A stretch of 64,000 nt of DNA from a bacterium HR29 (GTDB taxonomy: Bacteria; Chloroflexota; Dehalococcoidia; Tepidiformales; Tepidiformaceae): assembly GCA_002898215.1 (NCBI GenBank), contig BEIF01000001.1, positions 1,463,602 through 1,527,601 of the forward strand. The letters are read 5' to 3'. The notes beneath the pieces are model-generated. The model had not been told where the DNA came from, did not search any database, and saw only the letters and a list, made by a program, of their open reading frames with translations. Below, one piece after another: positions 15,877-24,591 of this stretch. Every line of letters starts with the position of its first letter. The stretch's first letter is position 1. The position numbers and the translations under genes are program-made.

Positions 15877-16619
15877 TGAGACGGCAGTGGCGGCTCGCGG
15901 TGCTCGCGACGCTGCTGCCGCTCGCGGCATCGGCGTGCGCGACGGACCCGAATGCAGCTCCCGCTCAGCCCGTTCCCGCCGACGATCCGCAGCTCGTGGG
16001 GACGGCTATCCAGATTCTGCTCCTGCTCACCGTCCTCTCGCTCGCACCGGCCATCCTCGTGATGGTGACCTCCTTCACGCGCATCATCGTCGTGCTCTCC
16101 CTGGTGCGGAGCGCCATCGGGGTCCCGCAGCTCCCGCCGAACCAGGTGCTCATCGGCCTGGCGCTCTTCCTGACGGCCTTCGTCATGGCGCCCGTCTTCC
16201 GCGAGGTGAACGACGATGCCCTGCAGCCGTACCTGGCGGGCACCATCGGGCAGGAGGAGGCCCTGCGGCGAGCCGAGGCTCCCCTCCGGGCATTCATGCT
16301 GAAGCAAACGCGGGAGTCGGACCTGGCGATGCTCATGAAGGTGGCGGGCCAGCCGAAGCCGGAGAACGCCGACGACATCCCGACGTACGTCCTCATCCCA
16401 GCCTTCACCCTTTCCGAGCTGAAGACAGCCTTTCAGATGGGCTTCGTGATGTTCGTGCCCTTCCTGGTCATCGATTTAGTCGTTTCATCGGCGCTACTAA
16501 GCATGGGCATGATGATGCTCCCGCCCGTAGTGATCTCGTTGCCGTTCAAGCTCCTGTTGTTCGTGCTCGTCGACGGCTGGTCGCTCATCGTTGGCTCCGT
16601 TGTGGGGAGCTTCTTCTAG
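15873..16619 (+). CDS. fliP: Flagellar export gate protein FliP
   Basis: The 248-residue protein begins with a cleavable signal peptide ending in a lipobox-like LAASAC. It then shows the FliP core: [35 protein letters not shown] and the C-terminal [19 protein letters not shown] with a final helical pair. Five FliP subunits form the flagellar export gate with FliQ and FliR. The Cys after the signal peptide could be lipid-modified, which is not typical. The codons near 16480-16510 are AT-richer than the surroundings. Tandem ATG codons at 15873 and 15876 make the start ambiguous by one residue. Confidence 0.95.
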   Translation: MMRRQWRLAVLATLLPLAASACATDPNAAPAQPVPADDPQLVGTAIQILLLLTVLSLAPAILVMVTSFTRIIVVLSLVRSAIGVPQLPPNQVLIGLALFLTAFVMAPVFREVNDDALQPYLAGTIGQEEALRRAEAPLRAFMLKQTRESDLAMLMKVAGQPKPENADDIPTYVLIPAFTLSELKTAFQMGFVMFVPFLVIDLVVSSALLSMGMMMLPPVVISLPFKLLLFVLVDGWSLIVGSVVGSFF

Positions 16620-16631
16620 GAGTGCTCGAAT

Positions 16632-16901
16632 ATGAACGAATCCGTCGTGCTTGCCTTAGCAAAGGAGACGCTCTGGATCACGTTCCTCGTGGGGGCGCCG
16701 CTCCTGGGAATCACGATGCTGATCGGCATCGTCATCAGCATCTTCCAGGCTGTGACGCAAATCAACGAGATGACCCTCTCGTTCGTTCCGAAGATCGTCG
16801 GCGTCTTCATCGCCCTAATCATCTTCGGACCGTGGATGCTGGAAACGATCGTGTCGTTCACCGCGACGCTCTTCGGCAACTTGTCCATGTACGGGAGGTA
16901 G
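16632..16901 (+). CDS. fliQ: Flagellar export gate protein FliQ
   Basis: The 89-residue protein has two transmembrane helices and the family pattern: an N-terminal ALAKETLWITF, then ISIFQAVTQINEMTLSFVPK and FGPWMLETIV. FliQ packs around FliP/FliR to build the gate channel. AGGAG lies 7 bases upstream of the ATG. The gene is separated from fliP by 12 bases and from fliR by 3. Confidence 0.95.
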   Translation: MNESVVLALAKETLWITFLVGAPLLGITMLIGIVISIFQAVTQINEMTLSFVPKIVGVFIALIIFGPWMLETIVSFTATLFGNLSMYGR

Positions 16902-16904
16902 CAC

Positions 16905-17684
16905 GTGCCGGGGCTCACCTTCACACCGGAGACGGGTTGGGCGCTGGCGCTGCTGTTCATCCGGACAGGCGGGCTGGCGGTCACGGCTCCCGTCCTCAGC
17001 CACCGAGCGATTCCGCCGTTGGCGAAAATCGGCCTGGCCGCCGCATTGGCGGTCGCGATGCTCCCCTCAGCGCAGGCAGAGGGCTTGGTGGCGCCCGTCT
17101 CCCTCGGCAGTGTGGTCGAAGGCGTGCTCCGCGAGACGCTCTTCGGCCTGCTGCTGGGGTTGGCGATGAACTTAGTATTCGTCGCCCTCCACATGGGTTC
17201 TCGGCTCGCGGGCGTGCAGGTCGGCTTCAGCATCGGCGGGGTGCTCGACCCGGTGACGGGGAACGACTCTGCCGCGCTCGACCAGTTCTACTCCGTGCTG
17301 GCAGTCCTCATCTTCTTCGCAGTTTCGGGCCATCTGGTGGTGGTCGCGACGCTCGCCGAGACCGTTCGCGCCGTTCCCCCCGGCACGTTCGACCCTTTCG
17401 GTCTGAGCGCGGCCGCGGCCGCGAGCTTCGGGGCGGGGTTAGTGGTCACTGCCGTGCGCATCGCGATGCCGGTCGTGGCTGCCCTCCTCCTCGTCGACGT
17501 CGGACTGGGAATCGCCGCCCGAACGGTGCCCCAGATGCAGGTCCTACTGGTAGGGCTGCCGGTGAAGGTCGGTGTGGGCCTGCTCGTTCTCGGAGCGGCG
17601 ATGCCCGTTACGACGTACCTGATGCGGGGGGTCATCGAAGGGCCGCTGGCCGGCGCCAGCCTGCGGTTACTGGGGGTGCAGTGA
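16905..17684 (+). CDS. fliR: Flagellar export gate protein FliR
   Basis: The 259-residue protein has about six membrane helices. Family features include LLFIRTGGLAVTAPVLSHR near the N-terminus, GRETLFGLLLGLA-like sequence in the middle (ETLFGLLLGLAMNLVF) and AGVQVGFSIGGVLDP. FliR is the single-copy gate subunit joining FliP and FlhB. The start is a GTG three bases after the fliQ stop. It ends one base before the flhB ATG. Confidence 0.93.
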   Translation: MPGLTFTPETGWALALLFIRTGGLAVTAPVLSHRAIPPLAKIGLAAALAVAMLPSAQAEGLVAPVSLGSVVEGVLRETLFGLLLGLAMNLVFVALHMGSRLAGVQVGFSIGGVLDPVTGNDSAALDQFYSVLAVLIFFAVSGHLVVVATLAETVRAVPPGTFDPFGLSAAAAASFGAGLVVTAVRIAMPVVAALLLVDVGLGIAARTVPQMQVLLVGLPVKVGVGLLVLGAAMPVTTYLMRGVIEGPLAGASLRLLGVQ

Positions 17685-17685
17685 C

Positions 17686-18768
17686 ATGGCCGGAGAGCGC
17701 ACCGAGGCACCAACGCCCAGGCGGCTGCGCGATGCCCGCCGGCGGGGCGACGTGGCGAAGAGCCAGGAGGTCGCCTCGGTGGGCGTGCTGCTCATCGCCG
17801 CCCTCGCCCTGCGCTTCCTCGGCGGAACGATGGCCGGCGAGCTGGGGGCGGTCATGAGGGAGTGGTTCGCCCGCGAGCCAGCGGCCCTCACGCTCGATTC
17901 GGCCGCTGGGATGGGGCGGGCCGCGGGTCTGGAAACGATGCGCATCCTCGCGCCGCTGCTGGGCCTCCTGTTGGTGGGCGGCGTGACCGGTCACGTGGTC
18001 CAGAGCGGCTTCCTCGTCACGGGCGCGAAGCTCCGGCCCCGCCTCTCAGCCATCGACCCGGTCAAAGGCACCCGCCGTCTCCTCTCGCTCGACGCCCTGG
18101 TCAACCTCGGAAAATCGGTCCTGAAGCTCGCCATCGTCGCCGGCGTGGTGGCCCTCACACTTCGGTCACGGGCCGACGACGTCATCGCCCTGGGAGCGCT
18201 GCCGGTGGGCGCGGCCGCCGCGCGGGTAGCGGAGCTCATTTTCGACGTGCTGATTCGGGCAACGCTGGCGCTGTTCGTGCTCACGGTGGCCGACTACGCC
18301 TGGCAGTGGTGGATGCACCGGCGAGCGCTCCGCATGTCGAAGCAGGACATCCGGGAGGAGCTGAAGGAAACGGAGGGGAATCCGGAGATCAAGGCCGCCT
18401 TCCGTCGGCGGCGGCATCAACTGCTGAACCGCATGATCGCCGCGGTCCCGAAGGCCGACGTGGTCGTGACGAACCCCGTCCACTACGCCGTCGCGCTGAA
18501 GTACGACCCCATTTCGATGCAGGCGCCCGTGGTCGTCGCGAAGGGCGAGCGGCTGCTGGCCCAGCGGATCAAGGAAGTCGCACGCAAGGCAGGCGTGCCG
18601 GTGGTCGAAGAGCCCGCGCTGGCCCGTGCGCTCTTCAAAGCGGTGCCGGTCGGAAAGCCGATCCCCGTGTCCCTCTACCGGGCGGTGGCTGAAGTTCTGG
18701 CGTGGGTCTACGCCGTGCGCGAGCGGGCCGCGAACCGGTGGCGACCGGCAGGGGAGGCTGCGCGATGA
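17686..18768 (+). CDS. flhB: Flagellar export switch protein FlhB
   Basis: The 360-residue protein starts with ERTEAPTPRRLRDARRRGDVAKSQE split over the first 25 residues, typical for FlhB. It has four membrane helices and a cytoplasmic domain beginning MSKQDIREELKETEG. The autocleavage site, usually Asn-Pro-Thr-His, reads Asn-Pro-Val-His at residues 263-266. The Asn-Pro pair where the chain breaks is kept, so processing is still plausible. FlhB controls the switch from rod/hook to filament export. It overlaps flhA by four bases. Confidence 0.95.
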   Translation: MAGERTEAPTPRRLRDARRRGDVAKSQEVASVGVLLIAALALRFLGGTMAGELGAVMREWFAREPAALTLDSAAGMGRAAGLETMRILAPLLGLLLVGGVTGHVVQSGFLVTGAKLRPRLSAIDPVKGTRRLLSLDALVNLGKSVLKLAIVAGVVALTLRSRADDVIALGALPVGAAAARVAELIFDVLIRATLALFVLTVADYAWQWWMHRRALRMSKQDIREELKETEGNPEIKAAFRRRRHQLLNRMIAAVPKADVVVTNPVHYAVALKYDPISMQAPVVVAKGERLLAQRIKEVARKAGVPVVEEPALARALFKAVPVGKPIPVSLYRAVAEVLAWVYAVRERAANRWRPAGEAAR

Positions 18769-20876
18769 CGGCGAGCGTGCGACCCGCGAGCCCAACGCCG
18801 TGGATGCGAGCCCTCGGTCAGACGGACGTCCTCCTCGCCGTGGGAGTCGTGCTGGTCATCGGGATGATGGTCATCCCCCTCCCGACGGCGCTCGTCGACT
18901 TGTTGCTGACCATCAACCTGGCGGCCTCGGTGCTCATCCTGCTGGTGGCGATGTACACCGAAGACCCCCTGCGGTTTTCGGTCTTCCCGTCACTCCTGCT
19001 CATCACGACGCTCTACCGGCTGGCACTCAACGTCTCGACGTCGAGGCTCATCCTGCTCCACGCCGACGCGGGCCATGTGGTCGACGCGTTCGGCGGCTTC
19101 GTCGTCGGCGGGAACCTCGTCGTCGGCCTGGTGGTGTTCGTGATCCTCGTTGTCATCCAGTTCGTCGTGATCACGAACGGCGCCGGGCGCGTGGCCGAGG
19201 TGGCAGCGCGCTTCACGCTCGATGCCATGCCAGGCAAGCAGATGGCCATCGATGCCGACCTGAACGCGGGGCTCATCGACGAGGCTGAAGCACGCCGGCG
19301 GCGCCAGGCCGTGGCGGAAGAGGCCGACTTCTACGGGGCCATGGACGGCGCCAGCAAGTTCGTCAAGGGCGACGCCATCGCCGCCGTGGTGATCATCCTG
19401 GTGAACATCGTCGGGGGGCTGGGCATCGGTGTGCTGCAGCAGGGAATGGGGCTCTCCGAAGCGCTCCAGCGGTACGCGAGGCTCACGGTGGGCGACGGCC
19501 TCGTCTCGCAGCTCCCGGCGCTCCTCCTCAGCACGGCGGCAGGCATCGTCGTCACACGCGCTTCCGGCGATACCCACCTCGGAGCGCAAATCGGCCGACA
19601 GCTCACCCAGCATGCCAGGCCGCTCTTCATCGCGGGAGCGATGCTGGCCTTCTTCGGGGTGCTCCCCGGGCTTCCCACGCTCCCCTTCCTGACCGTCGCC
19701 GGCTTGGCCGTCGCAGGCGGCTGGGTCGTTCGGCGCCAGCAGGAGGCAGAGGCGCGCGCAGCGATGGCGCCGCTGAGCGAGCCGCCGAGGGCGGAGCCGG
19801 TGGGGCCCCAACAGGTCATCCAGATGATGACCATCGAGCCCCTGGAGATCGAAGTAGGCTACGGGCTCATCCCCATCGTCGACGAGCAGGCGGGCGGCGG
19901 GCTCCTGCGCCGCATCGGGGCGATCCGCCAGCAGCTGGCGCTCGAAATGGGCTTCGTGCTCCCCACGGTGCGCGTCCGCGACAACCTGCAGCTCCCGCCC
20001 AACCAGTACGTCGTGAAGCTCCGCGGCGTCGAAATCGCCCGAGCGAACCTCATGCCAGGGCATTATTTGGCGATGGACCCCGGCACTGCCGAGGGCGACG
20101 TGCCGGGCTTCGAAACGGTGGAGCCGGCGTTCGGGCTGCCGGCGAAGTGGATTGCCCCCGCTCAGAAGGAGCGGGCCGAGCTTCTCGGCTTCACGGTCGT
20201 CGATGCGGAATCGGTTCTGGCGACGCATCTGACGGAGCTCGCCAAGCGTTTCGCACCGGACCTGCTGAGCCGTCAGGACACGCAGAACCTGCTGGAGAAC
20301 CTCCGCAAGGAGTACCCCGCCCTCGTCGATGACCTCGTCCCCAACACCCTCACCGTCGGCGAGGTCCAGGAGGTGCTCCAGAACCTGCTCGCCGAGCGCG
20401 TGTCGATCCGCGACCTCGTGACGATCTGCGAGGCCTTGGCGACGCACGGTCGAACCACCCGTGACCCCGACCTGCTTACGGAGTACTGCCGGGCGGCGCT
20501 CGCCCGGCAGATCACCCGGCAATACGCGGACGAGAACCTCGTCCTGCGGGTCATCACCATCGCCGGCCCCACCGAGGAGGCCCTGGCGAACGCCGTGCAG
20601 CACACGGAGTACGGGAATACGCTCGCACTCCCGCCGTGGGAGGCGCAGCAGCTCATCGGAGCGGTGGCCGCGCAGGTGGAGCGAGCTGCCGCGATGGGAT
20701 ACGAGCCGGTGATCCTCTGCTCGTCGCGAATCCGCATCGCCCTGCGGCGCTTGCTGCAGCGACGCCTGCCCAATGTCGCCGTCATCTCGTACGCCGAAGT
20801 GGCGCCGAACGCGACGGTGGAGGCCATCGGGAGCGTGGAGGTGAACCTTGGAAGCCAAGCGATTCATCGGGAGTGA
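18765..20876 (+). CDS. flhA: Flagellar export protein FlhA
   Basis: The 703-residue protein has an N-terminal domain of about eight membrane helices with the FHIPEP signature region: FPSLLLITTLYRLALNVSTSR, then the cytoplasmic loop LDAMPGKQMAIDADLNAG. The C-terminal half is the FlhA cytoplasmic ring domain, with GLPAKWI, the DAESVLATHLTEL motif, and VPNTLTVGEVQEVLQNLL. FlhA forms a nonameric ring that uses the proton gradient and docks chaperone-substrate complexes. The start ATG overlaps the flhB stop. The end overlaps flhF by 29 bases. Confidence 0.96.
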   Translation: MTASVRPASPTPWMRALGQTDVLLAVGVVLVIGMMVIPLPTALVDLLLTINLAASVLILLVAMYTEDPLRFSVFPSLLLITTLYRLALNVSTSRLILLHADAGHVVDAFGGFVVGGNLVVGLVVFVILVVIQFVVITNGAGRVAEVAARFTLDAMPGKQMAIDADLNAGLIDEAEARRRRQAVAEEADFYGAMDGASKFVKGDAIAAVVIILVNIVGGLGIGVLQQGMGLSEALQRYARLTVGDGLVSQLPALLLSTAAGIVVTRASGDTHLGAQIGRQLTQHARPLFIAGAMLAFFGVLPGLPTLPFLTVAGLAVAGGWVVRRQQEAEARAAMAPLSEPPRAEPVGPQQVIQMMTIEPLEIEVGYGLIPIVDEQAGGGLLRRIGAIRQQLALEMGFVLPTVRVRDNLQLPPNQYVVKLRGVEIARANLMPGHYLAMDPGTAEGDVPGFETVEPAFGLPAKWIAPAQKERAELLGFTVVDAESVLATHLTELAKRFAPDLLSRQDTQNLLENLRKEYPALVDDLVPNTLTVGEVQEVLQNLLAERVSIRDLVTICEALATHGRTTRDPDLLTEYCRAALARQITRQYADENLVLRVITIAGPTEEALANAVQHTEYGNTLALPPWEAQQLIGAVAAQVERAAAMGYEPVILCSSRIRIALRRLLQRRLPNVAVISYAEVAPNATVEAIGSVEVNLGSQAIHRE

Positions 20877-21975
20877 CTTGACGAGGCTCTTCGCCCGCGT
20901 GGAGCGGGAGCTCGGGCCGGACGCCGTAATCGTGCGAACGCGGACGCTGCTGCGGGAGGGCGGGCCACCCCTCATCGAAGTCGTCGCAGCCCCCGGCCCC
21001 GGAGACGCCGACCTCGAGCTCGCGGCCGCTGTCACGGACTCGATCATCCAGCGGGTGACGGCCATCGACCCCGGGCTCACCGTCGGCGAGCTCGAAGACA
21101 TCATCGCCCGGGAATCGGCAGCACTTGCGGGCGAGGAGCAACCCGTCGAGGCAGAGCCGCCGAGAGACGAGCCGGGGTCGGGCGAGGGAACGCCGCTGCC
21201 CTTCCCTCTCGAGCTGCGGGCGGTCGACCCCGAGCCGCCACTGGCTGCGCAACTCCGCGCAGCCGGGTTGAGCGAAGCCGCCATCGAGACCGTTCGCCGC
21301 CTCGCCGAGGGAGCGTGCGACGCCGAAGAGGCCGTCGCCCGCGCGCTGGCCTCCCTCGAGGCGCGCTTCCCCGTCGAGCACGAGACGGCGGTCCTGACCA
21401 TCGTCGGCGGGCCCGGTTCGGGCCGAACCACGGCGCTCGTACGGCTAGCCCTGGATTGCATCGACGCCGGACGCCCGGCCGTGCTCGCGTCGGCCGACCG
21501 AGAACGGGCAGGGGCGCTCGCGCAGCTCCGGGCATACGGCGATGCCCTCGGAATCGCTGTCATCGATTGCCGCGACGGGCGTACGCTGGCGAAGGCCATG
21601 AGCCGGGCGCGGCCGGGCACCTGCTTCTTCGTGGATACTCCAGCGAGCGGGTGGCCCGAGGGACCCGTGGACGCTCCCCTCTACCGCTACCTCGCGATTC
21701 CCGCCCACTGGCAGGCCGAGGCGTTGGAAGCGCTCGTCGCGCCCCACGCCTCCCTGCCGCTAGCGGGAACCGTGATCACGTTCGCGGACGTCGCCACCGA
21801 CCTGACACCGGCCCTTTCCCTGGCGCTCGCAGCCGGGGCCGGGATCGCCTTCCTATCCTCGGGTCGGGACATCGCGAGCGGGGTGACGGAGGCGGACCCC
21901 GCGACCTTGGCATCGGGGATTCGGCGGAACGGGAGCAGGGAGAGAACCGATGGCCGCCTTGCCGCCACCGCGTGA
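20848..21975 (+). CDS. flhF: FlhF-like SRP-GTPase-family protein with degenerate nucleotide site
   Basis: The 375-residue protein has the FlhF N-terminus (EAKRFIGSDLTRLFARVERE) and a C-terminal domain in the SRP-GTPase position. The GTPase motifs are eroded. The P-loop is GGPGSGRTT with Arg193 in place of the catalytic Lys. DTAG reads DTPA (263-266). The TKLDE guanine-recognition motif is TFADV. GTP hydrolysis is therefore unlikely, although a structural role in flagellar number or placement may remain. It starts with TTG at 20848, because an in-frame stop lies two codons upstream; GGAGG sits 6 bases before it. No flhG/minD-like ATPase follows, which is also unusual. Confidence 0.8.
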   Translation: MEAKRFIGSDLTRLFARVERELGPDAVIVRTRTLLREGGPPLIEVVAAPGPGDADLELAAAVTDSIIQRVTAIDPGLTVGELEDIIARESAALAGEEQPVEAEPPRDEPGSGEGTPLPFPLELRAVDPEPPLAAQLRAAGLSEAAIETVRRLAEGACDAEEAVARALASLEARFPVEHETAVLTIVGGPGSGRTTALVRLALDCIDAGRPAVLASADRERAGALAQLRAYGDALGIAVIDCRDGRTLAKAMSRARPGTCFFVDTPASGWPEGPVDAPLYRYLAIPAHWQAEALEALVAPHASLPLAGTVITFADVATDLTPALSLALAAGAGIAFLSSGRDIASGVTEADPATLASGIRRNGSRERTDGRLAATA

Positions 21976-22657
21976 GGATCGCCTCAGAAAGCTCGGCATC
22001 GTCCCCGGGATGACGATCCGCATCGCATACCTCGCCGGGGAATCGATTGAGGAGTGCGTCACGTTGGTGGAAGAAGTCACGGCCGAGCGCATCGGGGTCG
22101 CGGTCCCCATCGTGAAGCTCCGGGAGCGTCCGCTGCCGCGGGGAGCGGCGCTGTGGGCCACCTATATGCACCGAGGGCGCCAGTGGCGCTTCGTCACCAA
22201 GGTGGTGGGGAGGAGCGAGGACGGCTCCCTGGAGTACCTCGGCACCCCAGCGGAAGTGGAGAGTTGCGACCGTCGGCAGTTCTTCCGCCTGCCCACGGCG
22301 CTCCACCCGCGCAGCGTCTACCGTCTCGTGATGGACGGAGGACCGGAATCCCTAACCAGCGAGCGCCCAGCGGTAATCGACTGCATGGTAGTCGACCTGA
22401 GCGAGGGAGGGTGCTGCCTGAGCACGCGCGACCCCTCGGTCCACGTCGGGGAACGGCTCGGCATCGACCTGGAGCTACCCCACGTCGGGCAGGTGTTGGC
22501 GCGGATGCGGGTGGTGGGCATCGAGGAGCCCACGCGCGACCGACGGAACCGGCGCATCCATTGCCAGTTCACCGAAATCAGCCTCGCCAACCGTGACCGC
22601 ATCGCGAAGTACATCATCCGCCGTCAGCTCGAAATGCGCCGGAGGGGGCAGCTGTGA
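21950..22657 (+). CDS. PilZ-domain c-di-GMP-binding flagellar brake protein (YcgR-like)
   Basis: The 235-residue protein has an N-terminal YcgR-N-like beta domain (residues 1-95) and a C-terminal PilZ domain. The c-di-GMP-binding motifs are visible: RRQFFR at about residues 106-111 (RxxxR) and DLSEGG at about residue 149 (DxSxxG). YcgR-type proteins slow or stop the motor when c-di-GMP is high. The start overlaps the end of flhF by 26 bases. Placement between flhF and fliA matches the location of such brakes in other one-strand flagellar operons. Confidence 0.88.
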   Translation: MAALPPPREDRLRKLGIVPGMTIRIAYLAGESIEECVTLVEEVTAERIGVAVPIVKLRERPLPRGAALWATYMHRGRQWRFVTKVVGRSEDGSLEYLGTPAEVESCDRRQFFRLPTALHPRSVYRLVMDGGPESLTSERPAVIDCMVVDLSEGGCCLSTRDPSVHVGERLGIDLELPHVGQVLARMRVVGIEEPTRDRRNRRIHCQFTEISLANRDRIAKYIIRRQLEMRRRGQL

Positions 22658-22908
22658 GGCCGCTTCCGCCGCTCACGCTCGCCCGTTGGGGGATTTACGG
22701 CGCCGCGGGGCTCGCGGCTCTCAGCGCCTGGCTCGGACTGCAAGCGGGCGGGACGCTCGATTATGTCGTGCTCCGTAGCGCCCTCGTGTTCGTGGTGTTC
22801 GCCGCTATCGCCTTCGCCGGCGACGCGCTCCTTTCGAGCCAAGGGCCGCGTCCGAACAAGGAGGAGCGGCGGCAGGATTCTCCGAGAACCCGAGGTGAGG
22901 CCGAATGA
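22654..22908 (+). CDS. Small two-helix membrane protein of the flagellar operon
   Basis: The 84-residue protein has two hydrophobic segments (about residues 12-30 and 37-57) followed by a charged, disordered C-terminus rich in Arg and Glu. The start GTG overlaps the PilZ gene stop (GTGA), and its last four bases overlap fliA, so it is firmly inside the operon. I do not recognise a family. Topology suggests both ends in the cytoplasm. Confidence 0.65.
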   Translation: MRPLPPLTLARWGIYGAAGLAALSAWLGLQAGGTLDYVVLRSALVFVVFAAIAFAGDALLSSQGPRPNKEERRQDSPRTRGEAE

Positions 22909-23648
22909 GCGACGCCCGCGCTGCCGCTGCTCGCTTGTCCATGAGCGACCGCGAGGCTGCCATCCGGCAGTATGCGCCCCTGGTGAAGTACGTGGTGGGC
23001 CGGTTGGCCATCGGCCTGCCGTCGATTCTCGACTACGAGGACATCCTCAGCTACGGGACCATCGGCCTCATCGAGGCACTCGACCGGTACGACGGTTCGA
23101 AAGGCGTCAAGTTCGAGACGTACGCGATCGCGCGCATCCGGGGCGCCATCATCGACGCGCTCCGCTCCCTCGACCGCCTGCCGCGGTCGGTCCGCCAGAA
23201 GGCGAAGCGGCTCGACCAGGCGACCTCCCAGCTCATGCTCGAGCTGGGGAGGGAGCCGACGGACGAAGAGGTGGCCCAGGCGCTAGGGATCACGCTCGAG
23301 CAGTACCAGCAGATGCTCATCGATACGAGCTGGGTCACCGTCTCGCTCGACGGGTTGCTCGACCGGGACGAACAGAGCGACACCGGCATGACCGACCTCC
23401 CGGCGGACCCGAATCAAGAGGATTTCACCCTTGCCATCGAGCGGCGGCAGCTCCTGGAGGCGCTGGCGAGGGCGATCCGCTCCCTGCCCGAACGGGAAGC
23501 CCTCATCCTCAGCCTGTACTACAAGGACGAGATGACGATGCGGGAGATCGCCGAAATCCTCGAGATTTCGGAGTCGCGGGTGTGCCAGCTCCACGCCCGG
23601 GCGCTCAGTCGATTGCGAGCGTGGCTGGCGCGGGAACAGGAGGGGTAG
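22905..23648 (+). CDS. fliA: RNA polymerase sigma factor FliA/WhiG (sigma-28)
   Basis: The 247-residue protein has sigma region 2 (QYAPLVKYVVGRLAIGLPS, DYEDILSYGTIGLIEALDRY, KFETYAIARIRGAIIDALRS), region 3 (AKRLDQATSQLMLELGREPT) and region 4 with a helix-turn-helix (MTMREIAEILEISESRVCQL). It directs RNA polymerase to late flagellar promoters. It is co-transcribed with structural genes, and its anti-sigma FlgM is encoded twice in the cluster. The start overlaps the upstream membrane-protein gene by four bases. Confidence 0.95.
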   Translation: MSDARAAAARLSMSDREAAIRQYAPLVKYVVGRLAIGLPSILDYEDILSYGTIGLIEALDRYDGSKGVKFETYAIARIRGAIIDALRSLDRLPRSVRQKAKRLDQATSQLMLELGREPTDEEVAQALGITLEQYQQMLIDTSWVTVSLDGLLDRDEQSDTGMTDLPADPNQEDFTLAIERRQLLEALARAIRSLPEREALILSLYYKDEMTMREIAEILEISESRVCQLHARALSRLRAWLAREQEG

Positions 23649-23650
23649 CC

Positions 23651-23980
23651 ATGACCGACGCCGTCGCACTGCTTGCCCTGTCACAGCTCGTCTGCCTCGG
23701 CGGGCTCGGGTACCTCTACCTGCGGCTCCAGGAGCTTCGCAAGGCGCTGGCGAGAGCGAACCGCGGCCTGAACCGACCGATTCCGGAACATCCGACCGCT
23801 CGGGCAGCAACGCGGGCGTACTCCCAGGCGCAGCCGGTGGTCAGGAGCCGCACCGAGCTCGCTGCGCTTGCGGCTCGGCTGCGCGACGGGAGGACCGACA
23901 TCGCCTCTCTGGCGCGGCAGCTGAACCGGAGCGAGGAGGAGATCCGCCTCCTTCTCCGCAGCCGAGGGGTGACATCATGA
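23651..23980 (+). CDS. Membrane-anchored coiled-coil protein after fliA (SwrB-position, DUF2802/DUF6115-like candidate)
   Basis: The 109-residue protein has one N-terminal membrane helix (ALLALSQLVCLGGLGYLYL), a basic helix, a linker with Pro/Ala, and a C-terminal helix-turn-helix-like region (IASLARQLNRSEEEIRLLL). Both layout and position directly after fliA match swrB of Bacillus, which follows sigD and activates export-gate assembly. Sequence similarity cannot be confirmed by eye, so this is inference from synteny and topology. The gene overlaps the next start by four bases. Confidence 0.55.
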   Translation: MTDAVALLALSQLVCLGGLGYLYLRLQELRKALARANRGLNRPIPEHPTARAATRAYSQAQPVVRSRTELAALAARLRDGRTDIASLARQLNRSEEEIRLLLRSRGVTS

Positions 23981-24591
23981 GAGGCGTCCTCGCCGCGGCG
24001 GCCGTAGCGGTGACACTGCTGGCAACGTTGGCTTCCCCGCTCCGGGGGGTCGCGAACGGCGTCCCCCAGCTCGTGAAGCTGACGTACTTGGAGGGCGTTT
24101 CGAACTGGGGCCCGCGCGATGCGGAGGGCGTCCTCGAATTCAGCTTCGCCGAGGCCTACGCGCGCGTCGACGTGAAGCGGCTGCCGCCGGCCGAAGGGTA
24201 TACCTACGAAGGGTGGATGGTGGCTCCGGACGGGAGCGCATACTTGGTGGGTACGATCCCTGTCGGCGCCGACGGCATCGGCACGCTCGACACGAAGCTC
24301 CAGGGCCTCACACGGTACGATTACGACCTTTTCGTCGTGGCGGCCCGCGGACCCGGCGACCAACCAGGTCAACTACCCGCTGCGCGGTCGATAGCGGGCC
24401 GGTTCACGGTCATCGCCGATTCGACCGACGGCCGCTTCCCCGGCGACGTCCGGCCGGGAACCCTCCCCGATACGGGCGAGGCGCCGGCCGGCCTTCCGTG
24501 GGGTCGAATCATCATGACCGCCGGTGTGGTGCTCGGCACGGCCGTGGTCGCCGCTGCCGCCGTGCGCCGCCGATTGCGAGGTGGAGCATGA
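23977..24591 (+). CDS. Secreted LPXTG-anchored protein within the flagellar operon
   Basis: The 204-residue protein has a signal peptide (RGVLAAAAVAVTLLATLAS), an extracytoplasmic beta-rich domain (about 27-150) with GYTYEGWMVAPDGSAYLVG and YDYDLFVVAARG, and a C-terminal sorting signal: LPDTG at 163-167, a hydrophobic helix and a final RRRLRGG. The middle resembles the extracellular domain of RskA-type anti-sigma proteins. The sorting signal predicts covalent or membrane-retained surface display by sortase; a sortase gene is located 11 kb downstream in the same cluster. It overlaps the preceding and following genes by four bases each. Confidence 0.75.
   Translation: MRGVLAAAAVAVTLLATLASPLRGVANGVPQLVKLTYLEGVSNWGPRDAEGVLEFSFAEAYARVDVKRLPPAEGYTYEGWMVAPDGSAYLVGTIPVGADGIGTLDTKLQGLTRYDYDLFVVAARGPGDQPGQLPAARSIAGRFTVIADSTDGRFPGDVRPGTLPDTGEAPAGLPWGRIIMTAGVVLGTAVVAAAAVRRRLRGGA

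Noticed and set aside
18990-21620. A very long open frame antisense to flhA and flhF
   Set aside because: High GC favours antisense open frames. The product is low-complexity with no domains, while the plus strand encodes clear FlhA/FlhF motifs.
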